Notes under the pieces: generated by a model
What the model was told of the DNA's origin: nothing
The model's input: the letters and a program-made list of their open reading frames with translations, nothing else
Databases searched by the model: none
Part shown: piece by piece, positions 40,135 to 49,703 of the stretch
Layout: each line of letters opens with the position of its first letter
Numbering within the stretch: the first letter of the stretch is position 1
From: an uncultured Enterobacteriaceae bacterium
GTDB taxonomy: Bacteria > Pseudomonadota > Gammaproteobacteria > Enterobacterales > Enterobacteriaceae
Length of the DNA stretch: 64,000 bases
Direction: 5' to 3'
Assembly (NCBI GenBank): GCA_947631255.1
Contig: CANRKT010000005.1
Span: 22,451 to 86,450 of the forward strand
Program-made: the position numbers and the translations under genes

Positions 40135-41181
40135 ATGACACAATTTAATCCTATTGATCACCCACACCGTCGATTTAACCCATTAACGGATCAATGGATC
40201 CTGGTTTCTCCGCATCGTGCTAAACGCCCATGGCAGGGTGCCGAGGAAACGCCTGCGCTAACCCAGCTTCCGTCCCACGATCCGGAATGTTTCCTTTGTC
40301 CGGGTAATACGCGGGTGACTGGCGATAAGAATCCGAACTACACCGGCACGTTGGTCTTTACCAACGATTTTGCCGCTCTGATGACTGACACGCCAGAAGC
40401 ATCAGGGAGTCACGATCCCTTAATGCGCTGCGAAAGTGCACGTGGCACCAGCCGTGTTATCTGCTTTTCACCTGATCACAGCAAGACTTTACCTGAGCTA
40501 TCCATTTCTGAGCTGGAAGGCGTGGTAAAAACCTGGCAGGAACAAACCGCAGAACTGGGTCAGACCTATCCCTGGGTACAGGTATTTGAGAATAAAGGTG
40601 CAGCGATGGGCTGCTCCAACCCGCATCCGCATGGTCAGGTATGGGCAAACAGCTTTCTGCCCAATGAAGTTGCGCGTGAAGATAAATTGCAGCGTAAATA
40701 TTATGCCAGCCAGCATTCACCCATGCTGTTGGACTATGCCCAACGTGAACTGGCAGACGGTAGCCGTACAGTTGTCGAAACCGAGCACTGGCTAGCGGTG
40801 GTACCTTACTGGGCGGCTTGGCCGTTTGAAACCTTACTGCTACCAAAAGCACATGTTCAGCGCATCACCGATCTCACAGAGGCCCAACGTCTGGATCTGG
40901 CACTGGCACTAAAAAAACTCACCAGTCGTTACGATAATCTGTTCCAGTGTTCTTTCCCCTACTCCATGGGCTGGCACGGTGCACCCTTTAATGGTGAAGA
41001 CAACGCACACTGGCAGTTACATGCCCATTTCTACCCACCGCTATTACGTAGCGCAACAGTACGTAAATTTATGGTTGGCTACGAGATGTTAGCTGAAACA
41101 CAACGTGATTTAACTGCCGAGCAAGCAGCAGAACGTCTGCGTGCCGTCTCTGATACCCATTATCGTCAATCTGGAGAGTAG
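40135..41181 (+). CDS. galT: Galactose-1-phosphate uridylyltransferase GalT
   Basis: [35 protein letters not shown]...[10 protein letters not shown]. Confidence 0.98.
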   Translation: MTQFNPIDHPHRRFNPLTDQWILVSPHRAKRPWQGAEETPALTQLPSHDPECFLCPGNTRVTGDKNPNYTGTLVFTNDFAALMTDTPEASGSHDPLMRCESARGTSRVICFSPDHSKTLPELSISELEGVVKTWQEQTAELGQTYPWVQVFENKGAAMGCSNPHPHGQVWANSFLPNEVAREDKLQRKYYASQHSPMLLDYAQRELADGSRTVVETEHWLAVVPYWAAWPFETLLLPKAHVQRITDLTEAQRLDLALALKKLTSRYDNLFQCSFPYSMGWHGAPFNGEDNAHWQLHAHFYPPLLRSATVRKFMVGYEMLAETQRDLTAEQAAERLRAVSDTHYRQSGE

Positions 41182-41183
41182 AC

Positions 41184-42332
41184 ATGAGCCTGAAAAACAC
41201 CACCCAGCAGCTGTTTAAAGAAAAATTTGGCTATGCCGCATCCCATGTTATTCAGTCACCCGGCCGCGTTAACCTGATTGGCGAACATACCGACTACAAC
41301 GATGGTTTTGTGCTGCCTTGCGCCATTGATTATCAAACGGTCATTAGCTGTGCAAAACGCGATGACAATATCGTTCGTGTTATCGCCGCGGACTACAATA
41401 ATGAGGAAGATAGCTTCTCTCTCGAGAGTCCGATTATCAAACACGAAACACAGCAGTGGCCCAACTATGTTCGTGGTGTAGTCAAACATTTGCAATTACG
41501 TGATAAAAACTTCGGCGGCGCTGACTTAGTGATCAGCGGTAATGTTCCGCAGGGTGCCGGTCTGAGCTCTTCTGCTTCGCTGGAAGTGGCGGTTGGAAAA
41601 ACCTTCCAGCACCTTTATAACCTACCACTTAATGGTGTTCAGCTGGCACTTAATGGCCAGGAAGCGGAAAACCAGTTCGTGGGTTGTAACTGCGGCATTA
41701 TGGATCAGCTGATTTCATCTTTAGGCCAAAAAGATAGTGCTCTGCTGATCGACTGCCGTAACCTGGAAACCCGGGAGGTTTCTATCCCTGAAGATGCTGC
41801 TGTGGTCATCATCAACAGCAACTTTAAACGTACCCTGGTCGGTAGTGAGTACAATACTCGTCGTGAACAATGCGAAGCCGGTGCCCATTTCTTTGGTAAA
41901 AAAGCGCTGCGCGACGTCACCCTGGATGAGTTTAACACCTCAATAAATGACCTCGATCCGGTTGTGGCTAAACGTGTTCGTCATATCCTGACCGAAAATA
42001 TTCGTACTCTTGAAGCCGCCGACGCGTTAGCTAAAAGTGACTTTGTTCGTATGGGTCAGTTAATGGCAGAATCACATGCCTCAATGCGTGATGACTTCGA
42101 AATTACCGTTCCACAAATCGATACCTTGGTTGAAATTGTCAAAGCTGCCATTGGCGAGCAAGGTGGCGTGCGTATGACTGGCGGTGGTTTTGGTGGTTGT
42201 GTTGTCGCCCTGGTTCCTCAGGCTCTGGTTCCAGTTATTGAACAAGCTGTCGCCAGTGAGTACGAAGCGAAAACCGGTATCAAAGAAACTTTTTATGTCT
42301 GTAAAGCTTCTGCTGGAGCCGGTGAATGCTAG
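41184..42332 (+). CDS. galK: Galactokinase GalK
   Basis: [42 protein letters not shown]. Confidence 0.98.
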   Translation: MSLKNTTQQLFKEKFGYAASHVIQSPGRVNLIGEHTDYNDGFVLPCAIDYQTVISCAKRDDNIVRVIAADYNNEEDSFSLESPIIKHETQQWPNYVRGVVKHLQLRDKNFGGADLVISGNVPQGAGLSSSASLEVAVGKTFQHLYNLPLNGVQLALNGQEAENQFVGCNCGIMDQLISSLGQKDSALLIDCRNLETREVSIPEDAAVVIINSNFKRTLVGSEYNTRREQCEAGAHFFGKKALRDVTLDEFNTSINDLDPVVAKRVRHILTENIRTLEAADALAKSDFVRMGQLMAESHASMRDDFEITVPQIDTLVEIVKAAIGEQGGVRMTGGGFGGCVVALVPQALVPVIEQAVASEYEAKTGIKETFYVCKASAGAGEC

Positions 42333-43354
42333 AACTCGCACCTGACGGTAAACCATTCTGCCTTTCTACCCTGCGCAATAAAGCAGGAATGAGTGTATCG
42401 GTCATGGACTGGGGTGCGACGTTACTTTCCTGCCAGGTGCCAGTGAAAGACGGTAGCATAAGAGAAACTCTGCTGGGCAGTCCTTCACCAGCAGGGTATC
42501 TCCAGCAAAACGTCTATCTTGGTGCCAGTGTTGGTCGCTATGCGAATCGTATTGCTAATGGACAGTTACAGCACAATGGCGAGATTGTCAGGCTGGAGAT
42601 AAATTCCCCTCCCCATCAGCTTCATGGTGGGCCAGAAGGTTTTGATAAACGCCGTTGGCGCATCCTGAGTCAGGATGAACAACAGGTGCTTTATGCGCTC
42701 GACTCACCTGAAGGCGATCAAGGTTTTCCGGGCGCATTGCAAGTGACTGCACAGTACCTGTTAACTGAAGACAATACGCTGCGTATTGTCTATCAGGCTA
42801 CCGTCGATAAGCCATGTCCGGTCAATCTGACTAATCATGCTTACTTCAATCTCGACAATAAAGCCGGTGATATTCGCGATCATTACTTACAAATCTATGC
42901 TGATAGCTATTTACCGGTAGACAGTACCGGAATTCCAACAGCAGGGTTGAGGCCGGTAGAAGGTACCGGTTTTGATTTCCGTACAGCGAAAACTATTGCC
43001 CGAGATTTTCTCAGCGATACCTGCCAGCAGGCAGTAAAAGGGTATGACCATGCCTTTTTGTTGCAGGCAAAAGGTGATTTAAGCCATCCTGCCGCTAAAC
43101 TCTGGTCAAGTGATGGTCACCTAGAAATGGTCGTCTACACTACGGCTCCGTCGCTGCAATTCTATAGTGGTAACTATCTTGAAGGTACACCTGCCCGCGA
43201 ACAGGGTATCTATCACGACCATCATGGGTTAGCGCTAGAGAGCCAGTTTCTGCCAGACAGTCCTAACCACCCGGAGTGGCCACAGCCTGATTGCTGGTTA
43301 CAGCCAGGGGAAAGATATGAAAGTGTCACGGAATATCAATTTATAACGCCATAA
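42326..43354 (+). CDS. galM: Aldose 1-epimerase GalM
   Basis: [17 protein letters not shown]...[11 protein letters not shown]...NHAYFNLD; overlaps galK end. Confidence 0.96.
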   Translation: MLELAPDGKPFCLSTLRNKAGMSVSVMDWGATLLSCQVPVKDGSIRETLLGSPSPAGYLQQNVYLGASVGRYANRIANGQLQHNGEIVRLEINSPPHQLHGGPEGFDKRRWRILSQDEQQVLYALDSPEGDQGFPGALQVTAQYLLTEDNTLRIVYQATVDKPCPVNLTNHAYFNLDNKAGDIRDHYLQIYADSYLPVDSTGIPTAGLRPVEGTGFDFRTAKTIARDFLSDTCQQAVKGYDHAFLLQAKGDLSHPAAKLWSSDGHLEMVVYTTAPSLQFYSGNYLEGTPAREQGIYHDHHGLALESQFLPDSPNHPEWPQPDCWLQPGERYESVTEYQFITP

Positions 43355-43357
43355 TAA

Positions 43358-43390
43358 AATGGCCCTTCACTTTTAAAGGGCCATTTTTTT
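43358..43390. terminator. galM terminator in the convergent gap
   Basis: AAATGGCCCTTCACTTTTAAAGGGCCATTTTTTT. Confidence 0.85.
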
Positions 43391-43509
43391 AATACCAAGT
43401 GAAACCTCAATTCTCGCCCCATAATGCCATCCAGTGAAGAGATACCTCCCTAAATTGCATCATTAAAAACCAGATACAGGCCGAATGACCTGTAAAATAA
43501 GAGAATAAC

Positions 43510-44619
43510 TTAGTTATGTACTGGTGCTGGAATGGTAGTACTAACGCGTAAACCTTCTGCGTTAAAGACCATACAATTACGGATATCAAAACGAAGCTTA
43601 AGGTTCTGGTAAGGACGAAAGTGGACATCACCCGGCAGTAACATTTTAAAGCCATCATGGCCATGGCACTGCCCGAACAGATAGGTGTTATTACCCAAAC
43701 GTTCAACCACCTCACAATGAAAATCAAGCACCAGAGACTCTTCCTGCGCCACTGCCAGATGCTCAGGACGCAGCCCCAGCGTTACTGTGTCGCCGGGTTG
43801 TAACGGTTCAGTTTTAAGCTCAAGCGTCAGACTCTGGGTATCAGTAACGTCGAGGGTGATCTGGTTTGGTTGCCAGCTTTTAACAACGGCTGGCAGGAAA
43901 TTCATTTTCGGTGAACCAATAAAACCTGCTACAAATTTATTGACCGGATTGTAATAGAGATCCATAGGGGAACCCATTTGCTCTACCTTACCGTAGTTCA
44001 TTACCACAATTTTATCGGCCAGCGTCATAGCTTCAATCTGGTCATGGGTGACATACACCATGGTGGTTTTCATCTCCTGATGCAGCTTGGCGATATGCAG
44101 GCGCATATCAACACGCAGTTCGGCATCAAGGTTAGACAGCGGTTCATCGAACATGAATACGCGTGGCTTACGCACAATGGCACGACCAATAGCGACACGC
44201 TGACGCTGACCACCTGAAAGCTGTTTCGGTTTTCTGTCCAGAAGATGGGAGAGTTGCAGAGTTTTAGCCACCATTTCAACCTGATGACGAATTTCCTCTT
44301 TAGGAACTTTGTTAACCTTCAAACCATAGCCCATATTTTCAGCAACCGTCATATGGGGATAAAGCGCATAAGACTGGAACACCATCGCTACACCGCGGTG
44401 TGATGGGGCAACGTCATTAATCACTTCATTGCCAATCAGTACCTCACCTCCGCTTATTTCTTCCAGTCCGGCAATCATACGTAACAACGTCGATTTACCA
44501 CAGCCGGATGGTCCGACAAACACAGCAAACTCACCATCCTCAATATCGAGATTGATGTTATGCAGTGTTTCGGTTTTGCCGAAGCGTTTGGTCACGTTCC
44601 TCAGTCTAATGCTGGACAT
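43510..44619 (-). CDS. ABC sugar transporter ATPase, MalK/UgpC/MsmX type
   Basis: MSSIRLRNVTKRFGKTETLHNINLDIEDGEFAVFVGPSGCGKSTLLRMIAGLE; LSGGQRQRVAIGRAIV; C-terminal TOBE region. Confidence 0.95.
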   Translation of the reverse strand: MSSIRLRNVTKRFGKTETLHNINLDIEDGEFAVFVGPSGCGKSTLLRMIAGLEEISGGEVLIGNEVINDVAPSHRGVAMVFQSYALYPHMTVAENMGYGLKVNKVPKEEIRHQVEMVAKTLQLSHLLDRKPKQLSGGQRQRVAIGRAIVRKPRVFMFDEPLSNLDAELRVDMRLHIAKLHQEMKTTMVYVTHDQIEAMTLADKIVVMNYGKVEQMGSPMDLYYNPVNKFVAGFIGSPKMNFLPAVVKSWQPNQITLDVTDTQSLTLELKTEPLQPGDTVTLGLRPEHLAVAQEESLVLDFHCEVVERLGNNTYLFGQCHGHDGFKMLLPGDVHFRPYQNLKLRFDIRNCMVFNAEGLRVSTTIPAPVHN

Positions 44620-44979
44620 TCGGTAATCCTCGAAAGTTATCATTCAGATGCTATGAATCGTTATATCGTCACCATTAAGCCAATAAATGTATTACGTATA
44701 ACATTATATATAAAAGATACACAACACCGATTAAGCATGGAAGAACTATAACTTCCTTGAAATTACGCCCATATCTCACGATTTCATTTCTGCAACCAAG
44801 ATCACACTATAGCGACATTCTTGTAGAGTTAAACCGCTTCAAAGCGTAGCGTATAACATTGTAACGCATTATCAACATCCTTACCTTACTCTGCGTAAAC
44901 AAGGTTTTTTTCCTTCAAGACCCTTGTTTTCTGTTAGGTACAAAACACAATAATGTTATACCTTCACAAGAGATTAAGA

Positions 44980-46215
44980 ATGAAAACCAAAAAGATAACC
45001 GCACTAATCTTAAGCACACTGGCCATAGCTCAGTGTGCCAGTTTCTCTGTACAGGCAGCACAAAAGCAGTTAACCGTTTGGGAAGACATCAAAAAATCTG
45101 ATGGTATTAAACAAGCTATCGCCGATTTTGAAAAACAATATGCTGTAAAAGTTAAAGTGCAGGAGATGCCTTACGCCCAGCAGATTGAAAAGCTACGCCT
45201 CGATGGTCCTTCTGGCATTGGTCCTGACGTGCTGGTTATTCCCAATGACCAGCTTGGCGGTGCCGTCATCCAGGGATTGCTGACTCCGCTGGATGTCAAT
45301 AAGACAATAGTCGATGCTTTCACTGCGCCTTCTGTCGCAGCCTTCACCATGGAAGGTTCACTCTATGGCCTGCCAAAGGCAGTAGAAACCTTGGTGATGA
45401 TTTACAACAAAGATACCCTGCCAGAACCACTTGCAACACTGGGTGACTATGCCCAATTCTCGAAAAAACAGCGGGCAGAGAATAAGTACGGCTTACTGGC
45501 AAAATTTGACCAAATTTATTACTCCTGGGGCGCGATTGGTCCGATGGGGGGATACATCTTCAAAAAAGAGGCAAACGGTAGTCTGAATGCCAGTGACATT
45601 GGTCTTAATACCCCTGGTGCTATCGAGGCGGTGACCTATCTGAAGACGTTCTATACCGATGGTCTACTCCCTACCGGGATCCTTGGCGATAATGGTCTGA
45701 ATGCAATTGATTCATTATTTACCGAGCAAAAAGCAGCAGCGGTTATCAATGGTCCGTGGGCATTCCAGCCCTATGAAGCGGCTGGTATTAACTACGGTGT
45801 CGCGCCACTGCCCATGTTACCAAATGGTAAAGAGATGAGCTCTTTCCTTGGGGTAAAAGGCTATGTGGTCTCAACCTGGAGTAAAGATAAGCCACTGGCT
45901 CAGCAATTCATCGAGTTTATCAATCAGCCAGAATACGTCAAAACCCGCTATCAAGTGACCAAAGAGATCCCGGCACTGACCGCCATGATCGACGATCCAT
46001 TAATTAAAAATGACGAAAGAGCCAGTGCCGTTGCTATCCAGGCAAGTCGCGCCACGGCTATGCCCGGCATTCCTGAAATGAGTGAGGTCTGGGGTCCTGC
46101 TAACGCCGCGCTGGAATTAAGTCTCACCGGTAAACAAGCGCCAAAAGAAGCGCTGACTAACGCGGTAAAACAAATTCATATGCAAATAGAAGCCATGCAG
46201 GCGAGTAATCAATAA
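44980..46215 (+). CDS. Extracellular sugar-binding protein (maltose/cyclodextrin-binding family), galacto-oligosaccharide binding candidate
   Basis: Signal peptide MKTKKITALILSTLAIAQCASFSVQAAQKQLTVWEDIKKSDGIKQAIADFEKQY; MalE-like. Confidence 0.9.
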   Translation: MKTKKITALILSTLAIAQCASFSVQAAQKQLTVWEDIKKSDGIKQAIADFEKQYAVKVKVQEMPYAQQIEKLRLDGPSGIGPDVLVIPNDQLGGAVIQGLLTPLDVNKTIVDAFTAPSVAAFTMEGSLYGLPKAVETLVMIYNKDTLPEPLATLGDYAQFSKKQRAENKYGLLAKFDQIYYSWGAIGPMGGYIFKKEANGSLNASDIGLNTPGAIEAVTYLKTFYTDGLLPTGILGDNGLNAIDSLFTEQKAAAVINGPWAFQPYEAAGINYGVAPLPMLPNGKEMSSFLGVKGYVVSTWSKDKPLAQQFIEFINQPEYVKTRYQVTKEIPALTAMIDDPLIKNDERASAVAIQASRATAMPGIPEMSEVWGPANAALELSLTGKQAPKEALTNAVKQIHMQIEAMQASNQ

Positions 46216-46228
46216 ATCTCGTGATACC

Positions 46229-46248
46229 GGCGGTCTGTTAAGACCGCC
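46229..46248 (+). other. Intergenic stem-loop between binding-protein and permease genes
   Basis: GGCGGTCT-GTTA-AGACCGCC, perfect 8-bp stem, no U-tract. Confidence 0.75.
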
Positions 46249-46275
46249 AAAAGATGATGAAAGAAGGAGCAGTAT

Positions 46276-47583
46276 GTGAGTATTAGTCCAGGCGATAACA
46301 TCGCACTCGCCCCACCACACAACCGTCATGCTTTGGTTTCGGTACTGTGCGCCATCATACCCGGCTTTGGTCAGTTCTATCATCGCCAGTGGGTGAAAGG
46401 GCTTGTCTTCCTGGTGTTAATCGGGAGTTTTCTGGGTGTTTTTTATGACTTCCTGAAGCATGGACTGTGGGGACTGTATACGCTTGGCGAACAGGTTCCA
46501 CGTGATAACTCCATTTTCCTGCTGGCTGAAGGGATAATCAGTGTCCTGATCGTCTGTTTTGGCGTAGGGCTCTATTTTCTTTCATTTTGTGATGCCTGGA
46601 TAAACGGTAAAAAACGTGATGCCGGACTACCGCTGAATAGCGTTCGTAAACAGTATCAGCTGCTGCTCAGTGAAGGCTTTCCCTATTTAATGATAACCCC
46701 CGGATTTATCCTGCTGGTGTTTGCCGTTATCTTTCCGATTTTATTTGGCTTCTCTATCGCCTTTACCAACTACAACCTTTACCACACGCCTCCAGCTAAA
46801 CTGGTAGATTGGGTTGGATTTAAAAACTTTATCAATATCTTCACGCTCAGTATCTGGCGCTCCACCTTCTTTGATGTACTGCAATGGACAGTGGTCTGGA
46901 CTCTGCTGGCAACCACCTTGCAATGTTCAGTCGGTGTGCTACTGGCCATCTTGGTGAATCAAAAAGATCTGCGTTTTAAGCCGCTGATCCGTACTGTCTT
47001 TATTTTACCTTGGGCGGTGCCAGGCTTCGTGACTATCCTGGTCTTTGCCGGGATGTTTAACGACACCTTTGGGGTGATTAATAACGCCATTCTGGCCTTT
47101 TTCGGTGTTGAACCCAAGGCATGGATGACCGATCCATTCTGGACTAAAACAGCGCTGATTATGATGCAAACCTGGCTTGGTTTTCCCTTTGTATTTGCTA
47201 TGACCACGGGCGTATTACAGGCTATTCCAGATGATTTATATGAAGCCGCCACCATGGACGGTGCCAGCTCTTATACCAAGCTGCGCACCATTACATTACC
47301 GCTGGTGATGTACTCCATCGCCCCGATTATCATCACGCAATACACCTTCAACTTTAATAACTTCAATATTATTTATCTGTTTAACAACGGTGGCCCGGCC
47401 GTCGCGGGATCCAACGCAGGCGGAACAGATATTCTGGTGTCGTGGATTTATAAGTTGACCATGTCCTCTTCCCAGTACGCGATAGCGGCCACTATCACTA
47501 TTTTGCTATCAATCTTTGTGGTGGGCATCGCGCTGTGGCAATTCAGAGCAACCAAATCATTCAAAAATGATGACATGGCATAG
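46276..47583 (+). CDS. ganP: ABC sugar permease, MalF/GanP type (non-ATG start)
   Basis: N-terminal TM extension (IIPGFGQFYHRQWVKGLVFLVLIG) plus EAA loop YEAATMDGASSYTKLRTITLPLV. Confidence 0.88.
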   Translation: MSISPGDNIALAPPHNRHALVSVLCAIIPGFGQFYHRQWVKGLVFLVLIGSFLGVFYDFLKHGLWGLYTLGEQVPRDNSIFLLAEGIISVLIVCFGVGLYFLSFCDAWINGKKRDAGLPLNSVRKQYQLLLSEGFPYLMITPGFILLVFAVIFPILFGFSIAFTNYNLYHTPPAKLVDWVGFKNFINIFTLSIWRSTFFDVLQWTVVWTLLATTLQCSVGVLLAILVNQKDLRFKPLIRTVFILPWAVPGFVTILVFAGMFNDTFGVINNAILAFFGVEPKAWMTDPFWTKTALIMMQTWLGFPFVFAMTTGVLQAIPDDLYEAATMDGASSYTKLRTITLPLVMYSIAPIIITQYTFNFNNFNIIYLFNNGGPAVAGSNAGGTDILVSWIYKLTMSSSQYAIAATITILLSIFVVGIALWQFRATKSFKNDDMA

Positions 47584-47593
47584 GGGATAAAAC

Positions 47594-48445
47594 ATGGCTA
47601 AGTCGCAAAGTATCAAGCAGGAAAAATGGATTCGACTGTCTCTCTCCTGGTTGGTGATAATCCTCGTTTCCACCATCATTATTTATCCACTGATCTGGAC
47701 AGTAGGGGCATCGCTCAATGCAGGTAACAGCCTGCTCAGTACCTCTATTATTCCCAAAAATCTCACGTTCGATCACTACGCCAGTTTGTTCAACGGCCAG
47801 GTGGACTATCTGTCGTGGTACTGGAACTCAATGAAGATTAGCTTTCTGACCATGATACTCACCCTTATCAGCGTCAGTTTTACCGCCTATGCCTTCTCGC
47901 GTTTTCGGTTTAAAGGGCGTCAAAATGGGCTAATGCTATTTCTGCTGTTGCAGATGATCCCTCAATTCTCAGCACTGATTGCTATTTTTGTGCTTTCGCA
48001 GTTGCTCGGTCTGGTCAACAGTCATCTTGCACTGGTACTGATTTATGTTGCTGGCATGATCCCAATGAATACCTACCTGATGAAAGGCTATCTCGACGCT
48101 ATTCCAAAAGATCTCGACGAATCCGCACGGATGGATGGTGCCAGTAACTTCCGTATTTTCATTGAGATAATTATGCCGCTTTCAAAGCCGATTCTTGCGG
48201 TAGTGGCACTGTTTTCGTTTACCGGCCCGCTGGGTGACTTCATTTTATCAAGCACCATTTTGCGCACCCCGGATCAATACACTCTCCCGATTGGCCTCTA
48301 TAACTTAGTGTCACAAAAGATGGGCGCCAGTTACACCATGTATGCCGCAGGCGCGGTATTGATTGCAGTACCAGTAGCCATTCTCTACCTGGCATTGCAA
48401 AAATACTTTGTGTCCGGGCTGACTTCAGGCAGCACTAAAGGATAA
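47594..48445 (+). CDS. ganQ: ABC sugar permease, MalG/GanQ type
   Basis: AYAFSRFRFKGR; EAA loop LDESARMDGASNFRIFIEIIMPLSKPI. Confidence 0.9.
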   Translation: MAKSQSIKQEKWIRLSLSWLVIILVSTIIIYPLIWTVGASLNAGNSLLSTSIIPKNLTFDHYASLFNGQVDYLSWYWNSMKISFLTMILTLISVSFTAYAFSRFRFKGRQNGLMLFLLLQMIPQFSALIAIFVLSQLLGLVNSHLALVLIYVAGMIPMNTYLMKGYLDAIPKDLDESARMDGASNFRIFIEIIMPLSKPILAVVALFSFTGPLGDFILSSTILRTPDQYTLPIGLYNLVSQKMGASYTMYAAGAVLIAVPVAILYLALQKYFVSGLTSGSTKG

Positions 48446-48449
48446 AACG

Positions 48450-49652
48450 ATGAAAAAGTTTGCACCGACATTACTGGCAGTCTGTTTATCACTCGGTATG
48501 ACAAGCACGGCTTTTGCTACCAGTGATGTGGTTATCACTCCGTTTAAAAATATGCCTGCGGATTTTATTAAAGGCGCTGATATTTCGACGCTGGCTGAAG
48601 TTGAAAGTCAGGGGGGCAAATTCTATAACGAGCAGGGTGTCCAGCAAGATGCCATCGCTATTTTAAAACACAATGGCTTTAACTATGTTCGTCTGCGTTT
48701 GTGGGTTGACCCTAGAGACGCCAATGGTGCCGCTTACGGCGGCGGGACCAATGATCTTGAGACCACCTTGGCGCTGGCAAAACGTGTTAAAGCCCAAGGT
48801 ATGAAGCTGCTGCTGGACTTCCACTATAGCGATTTCTGGACTGATCCGGGTAAACAGTTTAAACCGAAAGCCTGGCAGAAAATGAACTACGACCAGTTAA
48901 AAGTCGCCATTCATGACTATACGCGTGACACCATCGCCACCTTTAAAAAAGAGGGGGTATTGCCCGATATGGTACAAATCGGCAATGAAACTAACGGCGG
49001 TATACTCTGGCCGGAAGGAAAAAGCTGGGGACAAGGTGGCGGTGAATTTGATCGTTTAGCCGGGCTCCTTAATGCAGCTATCAGTGGTCTGCGTGAAAAT
49101 CTCAGCTCACCGTCTGATGTCAAAATTATGCTGCACCTCGCGGAAGGGACTAAGAATGATATGTTCCATTGGTGGTTTGACGAAATAACCAAACGCGATG
49201 TGCCGTTCGATATTATCGGCCTGTCGATATACACCTACTGGGACGGCCCACTCAGCGCCTTGAAAACCAATATGGATGATATTAGTAAGCGTTATAACAA
49301 AGATATCATCGTTGTTGAGGCAGCCTACGGTCATGGTGTAGAAAACTGCGATAACGCCGAGAATAGTTTCACCGAAAAAGAAGCCAAAGATGGTGGTTAT
49401 CCTGGCACCGTTCAGGGACAGGCTAATTATATTCGGGATCTTATTCAGTCAGTATTAGATGTACCGGATGGTCGCGGTAAAGGTATATTTTACTGGGAAC
49501 CAACCTGGATTGTTGCCCCAGGAAATACCTGGGCCACACCGGCTGGCATGGAATATATAAACGATCGCTGGAAAACGGGGAATGCCCGCGAAAACCAGGC
49601 GTTATTTGACTGCAAAGGAAAAGTCCTGCCATCAATTAAAGTCTTTAATTAA
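48450..49652 (+). CDS. ganB: Exported GH53 endo-beta-1,4-galactanase
   Basis: Signal peptide MKKFAPTLLAVCLSLGMTSTAFA; FIKGADISTLAEVESQGGKFYNEQG; NYVRLRLWVDP; LLLDFHYSDFWTDPGKQ; QIGNETNGGILWPEG. Confidence 0.94.
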   Translation: MKKFAPTLLAVCLSLGMTSTAFATSDVVITPFKNMPADFIKGADISTLAEVESQGGKFYNEQGVQQDAIAILKHNGFNYVRLRLWVDPRDANGAAYGGGTNDLETTLALAKRVKAQGMKLLLDFHYSDFWTDPGKQFKPKAWQKMNYDQLKVAIHDYTRDTIATFKKEGVLPDMVQIGNETNGGILWPEGKSWGQGGGEFDRLAGLLNAAISGLRENLSSPSDVKIMLHLAEGTKNDMFHWWFDEITKRDVPFDIIGLSIYTYWDGPLSALKTNMDDISKRYNKDIIVVEAAYGHGVENCDNAENSFTEKEAKDGGYPGTVQGQANYIRDLIQSVLDVPDGRGKGIFYWEPTWIVAPGNTWATPAGMEYINDRWKTGNARENQALFDCKGKVLPSIKVFN

Positions 49653-49703
49653 TTAGACCTCTTCTAGCGAATAAAATTTAAATCGTTACTTTAAGGATAT
49701 ATT

